DNA of 11,539 nt from NCBI GenBank assembly GCA_015711895.1, contig MU158587.1:1218-12756 (forward strand). Reading direction: 5' to 3'. Source of the stretch: Candidatus Solincola tengchongensis. GTDB taxonomy: Bacteria > Actinomycetota > Geothermincolia > Geothermincolales > RBG-13-55-18. This document shows positions 5,534 through 11,539 of the stretch, piece by piece; positions within the stretch are counted from its first letter, which is position 1, and every line of letters begins with the position of its first letter. Position numbers and translations under genes: made by a program. A model generated the notes under the pieces. It did no database searches. It saw only the letters and a list, made by a program, of their open reading frames with translations, and was not told where the DNA came from.

Positions 5534-6307
5534 ATGAAGAAGCTGCCCGAACTGGAGGCGCAAAAAGCCCTGCCCCGTCTGCTCAACTTCATCCGCGAAC
5601 GCACGGCGGCGGCGGGAAAGACCCGGCTGGTGGTGGGCCTCTCCGGGGGTATCGACTCCGCGGTCTCCGCTTACCTGGGCGTGCGGGCCCTAGGGAGGGA
5701 GAACCTCACCGCCTTCCTCCTCCCCTACCGCACCACGCGGCCCGAATCCCTGGAGGACGCGGAGCTCGTGGCCCGGGAACTGGGCGTCGAACATCGCCGC
5801 ATAGACATCACCCCCATGGTGGACGCTTATTTCCAGTTATTTCCTGATGCGGACCCCAAGCGTCGCGGAAACTTCATGGCCCGCTGCCGCATGGCCGTGC
5901 TCTACGACCAGTCCGCGGCCCTGGACGCCCTGGTGCTGGGAACCGGTAACCGCACCGAGGCCCTCCTGGGCTACACGACGCTCTGGGGGGACATGGCCTG
6001 CGCCTTCACCCCCCTGGGAGGCCTGTACAAGACCCAGGTAAGGCAGCTGGCCGCCTTCCTCGGCGTCCCGGCACGGATAATAGACAAGACCCCCACCGCC
6101 GACCTCTGGGAAGGCCAGACGGACGAGGGAGAGATGGGCATAACCTACGAGGAGGCGGACCTCATACTCTATCACCTCTACGACCTCGGGTACCCGGAGG
6201 AAAGGGTGGTGCGCGAGGGGTTCGACCCCCAGGCTGTTCGCAAGGTGAAATCTATGGTCGAGGCCTCCACCTTCAAGCGGCGCATGCCGCCTTACTGCGA
6301 GCTCTGA
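5534..6307 (+). CDS. nadE: NH3-dependent NAD+ synthetase
   Basis: The 257-residue product matches the length of ammonia-dependent NadE and lacks the N-terminal nitrilase (glutaminase) domain of the long form. NadE adenylates nicotinic acid adenine dinucleotide with ATP and amidates it with ammonia, the last step of NAD+ synthesis. Seen are LVVGLSGGIDSAV at 32-44 (PP-loop that binds the ATP pyrophosphate), GTGNRTE at 136-142, YKTQVRQLA at 165-173, TPTADLWEGQTDEGEMG at 186-202 (substrate loop) and FKRRMPP at 247-253 near the C-terminus, all typical. GGGAGGTCCGG precedes the ATG at 5534. The stop codon is two bases from the next start (GTG at 6310), so the two genes are probably one transcript. 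It is divergent from an NAD-dependent nucleotide-sugar dehydrogenase. Confidence 0.94.
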   Translation: MKKLPELEAQKALPRLLNFIRERTAAAGKTRLVVGLSGGIDSAVSAYLGVRALGRENLTAFLLPYRTTRPESLEDAELVARELGVEHRRIDITPMVDAYFQLFPDADPKRRGNFMARCRMAVLYDQSAALDALVLGTGNRTEALLGYTTLWGDMACAFTPLGGLYKTQVRQLAAFLGVPARIIDKTPTADLWEGQTDEGEMGITYEEADLILYHLYDLGYPEERVVREGFDPQAVRKVKSMVEASTFKRRMPPYCEL

Positions 6308-6309
6308 CC

Positions 6310-7443
6310 GTGTCCCGGAAGCTGAAGATACTGGAGGTGTGCAACCTGGACCGCTTCGCGGCCTCGCCCTATCTGCTCCCTTTTTTCCAAAAACTGGTGG
6401 ATAGGGGCCACAGCGTACACGTGGCCTGCCGGGTTACCGGATTCGCGGAGACGCTGCAGGAGGCGGGGTTGACGGTCCACGACCTCCCCTTCACCAGGCG
6501 CGTGACCCCCCTGCGCGACCTGCGGTGCTACCGGGAGCTGAAGTCCCTCATACGCCGCGAGGGTTTCGACATCGTGCACACCCACAACCCGAAGGACGGG
6601 GTCCTGGGGCGGCTGGCGGCCTGGAAGGCTGGCGTCCCGAGGATAATCCACACCTGCAACGGCCTCTACTTCTCCCACCGCTCCACCGCTTTACGGAAAA
6701 ACCTGGTAATCGCCGCGGAGCGCTTCGCCGCCCGCCGCTGCCATCTGGTCATCTTCGTCAACTCCGAAGACCTGGCTCTGGCGGCGGCGAGGAAGGTCGT
6801 GGCGCCGAACCAGGCGAAGCTCATACACAACGGCGTGGACACGGCACGCTTCCATCCCGGCGCGGAGACCAGGCTGCGCGAGGAACTGGGAATACCTTCC
6901 AACGCGGTGGTGATCGGGTACCTGGGGGAGATACGCAGGGAGAAAAACCTCGAGGTGCTGCTGCAAGCGGCGGGGAGGGTCATCCCTTCACATCCGGACA
7001 TCTACCTGGTGCTGGCGGGCGACGCTTCCCGCGAACCCCGGGAGCCGGCGCGGCTGGCGAAGACGGCCTCCCGCCTGGGCCTCGGGGACCGGCTCATCCT
7101 AACCGGCCACCGCACGGACCCCGAGAGGCTCCACCGCCTCTTCGACCTTTATGTCTTCCCCTCCAGCCGCGAGGGTTTCGGGGTGACGCTCATCGAGGCC
7201 ATGGCCTCGGGAACGCCGGTCATCGCCTGCCGGGTGCGGGGACCCCGGGAGATAATCGACGATGGGCTGGACGGCATCCTGGTGAGGGACGGGGACCCGG
7301 AAGAGCTGGCCGATGCCATATCCTTCCTGCTGGAGACCCCCGAGGCGGCGCGGAGATACGCCGAGAGGGCACTCGCCAAGGTCTCCCGTGAGTTCACCCA
7401 GAAGTCGATGCACGCCAAGCTCCTTTCCGCCTACCGCCTGTGA
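6310..7443 (+). CDS. GT4 family glycosyltransferase
   Basis: The 377-residue product is a two-domain GT-B glycosyltransferase of family GT4 type, a cytoplasmic or membrane-peripheral enzyme that moves a sugar from a nucleotide donor. The N-terminal domain begins KILEVCNLDR at 6-15 and has HTHNPKDGVLGRLAAWKAGV at 90-109, a pattern common in lipid-linked or polysaccharide assembly transferases. The C-terminal domain has IGYLGEIRREKNLEVLLQA at 202-220, the donor-site E-x7-E in SREGFGVTLIEAMASG at 286-301 (E288, E296), and GGT-like GTPVIACRVRGPREII at 301-316. The start is the GTG at 6310, two bases after the nadE stop; the domain needs this start, and no strong ribosome site is visible, which suggests coupled translation. 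Donor and acceptor are not identifiable. The nearby dehydrogenase suggests a surface-glycan setting. Confidence 0.88.
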   Translation: MSRKLKILEVCNLDRFAASPYLLPFFQKLVDRGHSVHVACRVTGFAETLQEAGLTVHDLPFTRRVTPLRDLRCYRELKSLIRREGFDIVHTHNPKDGVLGRLAAWKAGVPRIIHTCNGLYFSHRSTALRKNLVIAAERFAARRCHLVIFVNSEDLALAAARKVVAPNQAKLIHNGVDTARFHPGAETRLREELGIPSNAVVIGYLGEIRREKNLEVLLQAAGRVIPSHPDIYLVLAGDASREPREPARLAKTASRLGLGDRLILTGHRTDPERLHRLFDLYVFPSSREGFGVTLIEAMASGTPVIACRVRGPREIIDDGLDGILVRDGDPEELADAISFLLETPEAARRYAERALAKVSREFTQKSMHAKLLSAYRL

Positions 7444-7486
7444 GCGGGCGACCACCATCCTCCACCAGGACCGGAGCCTGACCTCA

Positions 7487-7511
7487 CCCTTGCCGCATGA
7501 CCGGGCAAGGG
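7487..7511 (+). terminator. Hairpin after GT4 gene, no U-run
   Basis: CCCTTGCC (7487-7494) pairs perfectly with GGCAAGGG (7504-7511) around a nine-base loop, 43 bases after the stop codon. It lacks a following T-run, so it may be a Rho-assisted or weak terminator, or protect the 3' end of the message. Confidence 0.35.
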
Positions 7512-7593
7512 AACGCGGAGAGCGCGCGGACAGGCCGTCGCGACGCGGACGGATAGTATCTCCCCTCCTCCAAGCGCGCGAGCCGGCCTCCTC

Positions 7594-7610
7594 TCGCCGT
7601 TTGCCGGCGA
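7594..7610 (-). terminator. Hairpin just after response-regulator stop, no U-run
   Basis: TCGCCG (7594-7599) pairs with CGGCGA (7605-7610) with a five-base loop. On the minus strand it starts three bases after the response-regulator stop codon (7614-7616). There is no T-run, so termination is uncertain. Confidence 0.3.
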
Positions 7611-7613
7611 ACC

Positions 7614-8306
7614 TCACTGCGCGCTCAAGAAGACCTTGACCGCCGCGGTGCGGGAACTCACCCCCAGTTTCCTGTATATGCCGGAGATTATCTTCTCTAC
7701 CGTCTTGGGGGAGATGAACAGCTTGGCGGCGATGTCCTTGTTGCTCATCCCCTCGCTCATCAGGGCCAGGACGTCGTATTCCCGGGAGGTTAGGGAATCC
7801 AGGGGCCCCGCCCCCGGGGCGCGCCCCTCCTCGCGCAGGGAGGCCACGATCATTTCCAGAACCTGGGGGCTGAAGGCCTTCTCTCCGCGCGCCGCCCTTC
7901 GCACCGCGTTGACCAGCTCCGAGCCTGCCGCCCTCTTCAGGATGTAACCGTCGGCGCCGGCTTGCAGGGCACGGTGGACGTACTCGAAGTCCTCGTACAT
8001 GGAGAGCATGACGACCTTCAGTTCCGGGAAACGGGCTTTGAGGAGCCGGCAGGCCTCGATGCCCGACATGCCGGGGAGTTTGATGTCCATGACCACCAGG
8101 TCCGGCCGCAGCAGGTCCGCCTTCTCCAGGCATTCCTCCCCGCAAGCCGCCTCCCCCACCACCGCCATGTCCTGCTGTTTCTCCATGAGGGAAGCCAGAC
8201 CCTCGCGGAGTATGGCGTGGTCGTCGGCCAGGAGGATCCTTACGCCCGCCTTCTCTTTTCCTCCCGCTCCCGCCTCCCGGGCCCCTCCTCCTTCCACGTC
8301 CTTCAT
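7614..8306 (-). CDS. NarL/FixJ-family response regulator
   Basis: With the start at 8306 the product has 230 residues: a receiver domain at about 22-140 and a LuxR-type DNA-binding domain at about 170-230. The receiver has the acidic pair DD at 28-29, phospho-acceptor Asp74 in LVVMDIKLPG, Ser102 in VVMLSMYED and Lys124 in GYILKRA. The C-terminal LTSREYDVLALMSEGMSNKD and ISPKTVEKIISGIYRKLGV form the helix-turn-helix. It should be the phosphorylation partner of the kinase encoded just upstream on the same strand. The start is uncertain: ATG codons at 8429 (with GGAGGAGG eight bases before it) and 8447 are in frame and would add 41 or 47 residues of Gly/Glu/Ala-rich sequence with noticeably more A/T at third codon positions. 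I prefer 8306 (GAGGAAGGG before it) because of this composition. Confidence 0.88.
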   Translation of the reverse strand: MKDVEGGGAREAGAGGKEKAGVRILLADDHAILREGLASLMEKQQDMAVVGEAACGEECLEKADLLRPDLVVMDIKLPGMSGIEACRLLKARFPELKVVMLSMYEDFEYVHRALQAGADGYILKRAAGSELVNAVRRAARGEKAFSPQVLEMIVASLREEGRAPGAGPLDSLTSREYDVLALMSEGMSNKDIAAKLFISPKTVEKIISGIYRKLGVSSRTAAVKVFLSAQ

Positions 8307-8532
8307 CCCTTCCTCGCTCCGAAGCTCGCCTCCCTTTTCCGCGCCGGTCACTGCCCCCGCATCGCCTCCCGGCCCATGCCGCACACTTGCTTCCTCGCTT
8401 CCATCACGCCCCCGAGGCCTCCCGGCCATCTTCTGCGCCTCCTCCATCCGGCCCCGGGAAAGCTCCTCGGACTCTCCCCCGTCGGGATCTCTCTCGCCGC
8501 CAGGGTCACCCGCCTGACACCGGCCGGAGGCC

Positions 8533-10158
8533 TCAGTCTTCGAGGGGTATGTGCACGGCCACCGTGGCCCCCTTCTCCTCGGAGAAGATGCGCAGGCTCC
8601 CGCCCACCTGGGAGGCCCTCTCCCTCATGTTCACCAGCCCCAGGTGGACCTTGCCGTCCTCCGCGTGGTCTGAGAAACCTTTCCCGTTGTCCGTCACCAG
8701 GAGGTCGACGCCCTCCCCGTCCCTCCCGAAATACACCGTGGCGCGGGTGGCACCGGAGTGCTTTACCACGTTGGCCAAGGCCTCCTGGGCGATGCGGTAG
8801 AGGTTTATCCTCACCTCGGCGGGCAGCTCCCCCTCCTCGCCCCTGACCACCAGGCTGAAATCTATGGGGTGGTCGGCGTTCAGCCTCCGCACCAGGTTGC
8901 GCAGGGCCTCCAGGAGCCCCAGGTCGTCCAGCATGTGGGGGTGCAGGGAGGCGGACAGGTCGTGAAGTTTCTCCATGACCTGGGATATGGACTCCGCCGC
9001 GGAGCGCAGGCGGCGGAGCGCCTCCTCCGGGACCCCCTCCTCGCCCATGGCCATCTCCAGGTTGAGCAGGGCGTTGGTGAGGTGCTGGCCAGTGTCGTCG
9101 TGGAGGTCACGGGCCACCGCCGCCCTCTCCCTCTCCTGTATCTCGGTGACCGCCTGAAAGAGGGAGCGCAGCTCGAAGTTCTTCTGTTCCAGCTCGCGGT
9201 TCAGCCGCTTGTTCACGAACTGCTTGTAGCTCATCTCGGTGACCGAACGGGCCAGGGCGTTGACCACGGAGAGGAGGAACTCCACCTCCTCCAGCCTCAC
9301 CGTGCGCACCTTCTTCAGCGAGTCCAGGAGGGGAACGGGGTCGATGCCCAGCTCTTCCGCCAGCTTCCGGTACTTCTCAGCGTCGGGGGGGTCGGCAAGG
9401 GAGGCGTCGCCGCTGATCATGCCCACCATCTCCCCGCCCAGGACGAGGGGGGCGTCGAAACAGATGAAGCCGGCATGGCAGACGCGCACCCGGGGAGCCA
9501 TGGACCTCCTCAGCTCGGCCAGGCCGCCGACGGCCGAGCCGTAACAGCGCATGACCCCCTCCAGGGAATCGATTATCAACTGGCAGTGCTCCCCTCCGGT
9601 GGAGCTCACCACCACCGGCATGCAGTCCATGTCCAGCACCCAGAGGCGCACCCCGGTGATGCGCGCCAGCTCGTCCACCAGCTCCTGAAGGTAACCCACG
9701 TCCAGTATCTCCGTGAAGGCTATGTCCCGCAGGCGGAGGGGCTCTATGAGCCTGCGGTACTCCTCAGGCGGCGAGAGCAATTGGGCGCCCATAAGGAACC
9801 GCCCTACTCCCAGGTTCCAGAGCTCCATGAAGGGACCCAGTATCTCCAGCCTCAACCTCCCAGCCCTCACCAGGGAAAGGAAGGTCTCCCCGAACTCGCG
9901 GGCCGTCCTCACCTCACCGAAGGTGCGCACGTCGGAGAGGTCCAGGAAGTGAAGCTCCATGAAGGGCTTGACCAGGGTGGGATCAACGAGGTAGACCCTC
10001 CCCTCCCTCTTAACCCCCGCGGCGCAGCCTCCTGGGGCGCAGACCTTTATGGAGGCCCCGTCCTTCAGGGCCTCCACGGCGGCACGAATGGGGCTTTCCG
10101 TGCTCACGAAAAGCCGCTCCGCCAGGTCCTCCAGCAGCCTCTGCGCTTCCCCGTTCAT
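8533..10158 (-). CDS. Soluble PocR-domain sensor histidine kinase (HisKA_3/HATPase)
   Basis: The 541-residue product has no membrane segment or signal peptide, so it senses something in the cytoplasm. Residues 1-130 form an unassigned region with a KVCAPGGCAAG segment (Cys40, Cys45). Residues 145-310 read as a PocR ligand-binding domain: AFTEILDVGYLQELVDELAR at 147-166, then Cys192, Cys205 and the CHAGF motif at 227-231 with Cys233. A coiled-coil-like linker (about 310-345) leads to a HisKA_3 dimerisation domain with the phospho-acceptor His353 in ARDLHDDTGQHL, and an HATPase domain with N-box QEALANVVKHSG at 458-469, VTDNGKGF at 488-495 and HLGLVNMRERA at 505-515. PocR-type domains are known from regulators of propanediol use and one-carbon metabolism. 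It precedes the response-regulator gene and probably phosphorylates that protein. Only one in-frame start is plausible; GGGAAG abuts the ATG. Confidence 0.9.
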   Translation of the reverse strand: MNGEAQRLLEDLAERLFVSTESPIRAAVEALKDGASIKVCAPGGCAAGVKREGRVYLVDPTLVKPFMELHFLDLSDVRTFGEVRTAREFGETFLSLVRAGRLRLEILGPFMELWNLGVGRFLMGAQLLSPPEEYRRLIEPLRLRDIAFTEILDVGYLQELVDELARITGVRLWVLDMDCMPVVVSSTGGEHCQLIIDSLEGVMRCYGSAVGGLAELRRSMAPRVRVCHAGFICFDAPLVLGGEMVGMISGDASLADPPDAEKYRKLAEELGIDPVPLLDSLKKVRTVRLEEVEFLLSVVNALARSVTEMSYKQFVNKRLNRELEQKNFELRSLFQAVTEIQERERAAVARDLHDDTGQHLTNALLNLEMAMGEEGVPEEALRRLRSAAESISQVMEKLHDLSASLHPHMLDDLGLLEALRNLVRRLNADHPIDFSLVVRGEEGELPAEVRINLYRIAQEALANVVKHSGATRATVYFGRDGEGVDLLVTDNGKGFSDHAEDGKVHLGLVNMRERASQVGGSLRIFSEEKGATVAVHIPLED

Positions 10159-10278
10159 CTTCCCGCAAAGATCGCGGGTCCGATCACCCGTGCGGCCCTA
10201 TCTCCCATTGGCATTTCCTTCCATCGCTTTCTTTTAGGGAACGGCGCCCGCGTTCTCCGCGGCTCCCGGGCCCGTCTT

Positions 10279-10318
10279 CCGCGCCACGCTCAACTCGATG
10301 AAAGCCCGCGCCACACTC
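10279..10318. repeat. 13-bp direct repeat in kinase leader
   Basis: CCGCGCCACGCTC (10279-10291) and CCGCGCCACACTC (10306-10318) match at 12 of 13 positions and start 27 bases apart, not far from an integral number of helical turns. They are 121-160 bases upstream of the kinase ATG and downstream of the TATAAT box on the minus strand. They could be operator half-sites, perhaps for the adjacent response regulator; that is inference. Confidence 0.5.
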
Positions 10319-10421
10319 GAGGGAGTCAGAGGGCGCCCATCCCAAAACCGAGCTGCGATCCCCGCTTCACTCGCCGTGCCCGCCTCCGGAGGCCCGAGCC
10401 GCTTTGCGCGGCCCCAAGACC

Positions 10422-10427
10422 ATTATA
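10422..10427 (-). promoter_or_regulatory. Candidate -10 box for the kinase operon
   Basis: The minus strand reads CCCTATAATGG, a perfect TATAAT in very GC-rich surroundings. The -35 position (16-18 bases upstream) has GTCTAC-like sequence, not a good match. It would give an unusually long leader of about 255 bases before the kinase start. Confidence 0.4.
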
Positions 10428-10528
10428 GGGCAGATGGGATTGGGTAGACGGCGCCTTCCGACCGCTCTCCCCTGGGATCGCGGCGGATGCCGGGGACGGA
10501 ATGGGGAGCCTGGCCGCCGGGGGCCTTG

Positions 10529-11539
10529 TCACCGCGCCCGCGCGGCCCTTCTCCCCTTCCTCCTCACCACGTTGCCCACGAACTCCTCGATGAGCTCCTG
10601 GAGGGTCTCGATGGGGGTCATGCGCCTTATCCAGGAATCGCCCTGCAGGACGAGGGTGGGGATCCCCGCCCTCTTCATGAGCTCGTTTCGGACGATGGTC
10701 ACCGAGCTCCAGGTCTGCTTGCAGCTGTGGTGCCCGCAGTAGATGCAGCAATCGGCGTTCAGTTCCCTGGCCGCCCAGGTGATGTCCTCCAGCCACTGTA
10801 CGGACATGGAAGGGGCTCCCATCTGCCGGGTCATGGGCATGTTGCGGGCGATTTCCGCCATCCCCTCCAGCATGGACTCCCGGGAACGGGTGTCGATGGC
10901 CTGCGGGAAGAGGAGGTCCAGTCCGTCTCCCAGGTGGGTGATTCCATTTTCTTCCATCCAGTTGAAGAGGCCGGCCATGTCGAAATAATAGCTGGTGTAG
11001 GTCCAGAGGCTGCGGGCCACCTCCTCCGGAGCGGGGTACTCGCCCTTCTCCAGCCTCTCTTTGGAGGTCTCCACCATGGACCGCATGACCTTCACCGCCT
11101 CCTCCGTGCCCCACATGGTGTAGCGGACCCCGTAGGTCATGAGGGAGAAGACGTTGGGCACCGGGCAGGGGGCGAACTTGTGCAGGTCCCACAGCTCCCA
11201 GTAGAGCTCCGAGGCCAGGTTGGCGTTCCCGATCACCCAGCGCATGCGCTCCTCGTCCAGCTTCTCCTCCAGGAACTCCTCCAGGTCCCGTATGAGGGCT
11301 TCGAAATATCGGTAATACTGACGGATCCCGCGTTCCGTGTTGTCCACCGTCTTCTCCAGGAAGAAGAGGGGGATGCCGAGATAACGGGCCAAGAACTCGT
11401 GGGTCTTGGAGTTGATGTCGCAGGAGGCGAAGCAGTCGTTGATGACCGCGTCGGGGGCGAAGTCCGATTCCGTGAGGCAGGACCCCACTTCGATCATGTT
11501 CGCCGAGCAGGCGAAGTCGGGTAATCCCAGCCCCATGGC
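10529..11539 (-). CDS. 2-hydroxyacyl-CoA dehydratase / benzoyl-CoA reductase-family subunit, 5' end missing
   Basis: The frame runs from the right edge of the window to a stop at 10529-10531. It is open at the edge (a Gly codon precedes the ATG at 11536), so that ATG is probably internal and the N-terminus is missing; about 336 codons of a typical 380-430 are seen. Counting from that ATG, it has DFACSANMIEVGSCL at 7-21, INDCFASCDINSKTHEFLAR at 33-52 and, near the C-terminus, CCIYCGHHSCKQ and GIPTLVLQGD, which match the general layout of the family (GIP-xLxLxxD preceded by an H-x-C/G-C segment). Members are Fe-S subunits of oxygen-sensitive enzymes that dehydrate 2-hydroxyacyl-CoA or reduce aromatic acyl-CoA, energised by an ATP-driven activator. 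The exact substrate and the partner subunit, probably upstream outside the window, are unknown. Confidence 0.82.
   Translation of the reverse strand, partial: AMGLGLPDFACSANMIEVGSCLTESDFAPDAVINDCFASCDINSKTHEFLARYLGIPLFFLEKTVDNTERGIRQYYRYFEALIRDLEEFLEEKLDEERMRWVIGNANLASELYWELWDLHKFAPCPVPNVFSLMTYGVRYTMWGTEEAVKVMRSMVETSKERLEKGEYPAPEEVARSLWTYTSYYFDMAGLFNWMEENGITHLGDGLDLLFPQAIDTRSRESMLEGMAEIARNMPMTRQMGAPSMSVQWLEDITWAARELNADCCIYCGHHSCKQTWSSVTIVRNELMKRAGIPTLVLQGDSWIRRMTPIETLQELIEEFVGNVVRRKGRRAARAR

Larger units (their letters stand above)
10159..10528. other. Gap between dehydratase-family gene and kinase gene
   Basis: These 370 bases lie between two minus-strand genes. They hold a TATAAT box (10422-10427), a 13-bp direct repeat (10279-10291 and 10306-10318) and a small CCCGC/GCGGG hairpin (10162-10166 with 10174-10178) over the kinase ribosome-binding region. 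No credible open frame or RNA gene was seen, and no hairpin with a T-run follows the dehydratase-family stop. Confidence 0.6.

Noticed and set aside
8758..10428. A long plus-strand open frame of about 556 codons antisense to the kinase gene.
   Set aside because: It is His/Gly/Val/Gln-rich without domain motifs, while the minus strand encodes a clear kinase; high G+C produces such antisense frames.
10326..11192. Minus-strand open frame of 288 codons overlapping the dehydratase-family gene.
   Set aside because: It is a shifted frame of the real gene with Arg/Gly/Pro/His-rich low-complexity sequence.

Overview
The window is GC-rich (roughly two-thirds G+C, with strong G/C preference at third codon positions). 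It reads as a chromosomal piece of an anaerobic, high-GC bacterium. An actinobacterial lineage outside the classical Actinomycetia is my best guess, from codon usage, GGAGG-type ribosome binding sites and a 2-hydroxyacyl-CoA dehydratase-family protein. No phage, transposase, CRISPR array, rRNA or tRNA is visible.

Layout. At the left edge (minus strand) lies the N-terminal 194 codons of a TreT-type trehalose synthase. After a 476-bp divergent intergenic region rich in repeats come a nitroreductase-family flavoprotein and a GT20 trehalose-6-phosphate-synthase-like enzyme, both on plus. A 399-bp convergent gap holds a pyrimidine-rich, seven-base-period repeat tract with G-quadruplex/i-motif potential. 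Next is a UDP-GlcNAc-type 6-dehydrogenase on minus, a 477-bp divergent gap, then a tight plus-strand pair: NH3-dependent NAD+ synthetase and a GT4 glycosyltransferase. A 170-bp convergent gap with two hairpins separates these from a minus-strand two-component pair: a NarL/FixJ response regulator and a soluble PocR-domain histidine kinase. At the right edge (minus) is a 5'-truncated 2-hydroxyacyl-CoA dehydratase / benzoyl-CoA reductase-family subunit.

How the genes may work together. The left third suggests two independent routes to trehalose or a related alpha-glucoside: TreT directly from NDP-glucose and glucose, and GT20 through a sugar phosphate. The middle third looks like surface-glycan supply (NAD-dependent nucleotide-sugar oxidation and a GT4 transferase) with NAD synthetase in between. 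The right third is a cytoplasmic ligand-sensing two-component system next to an anaerobic acyl-CoA enzyme component.

The least explained material is intergenic: an 18-bp tandem repeat at the presumed treT start site, an 11-bp hairpin in the same leader, a duplicated 32-bp element before the nitroreductase whose core recurs at exactly the same distance before the dehydrogenase, an 8-bp perfect hairpin in the nadE leader, a 13-bp direct repeat in the kinase leader, and the heptad repeat tract. All function assignments are by reading motifs; no database search was run.
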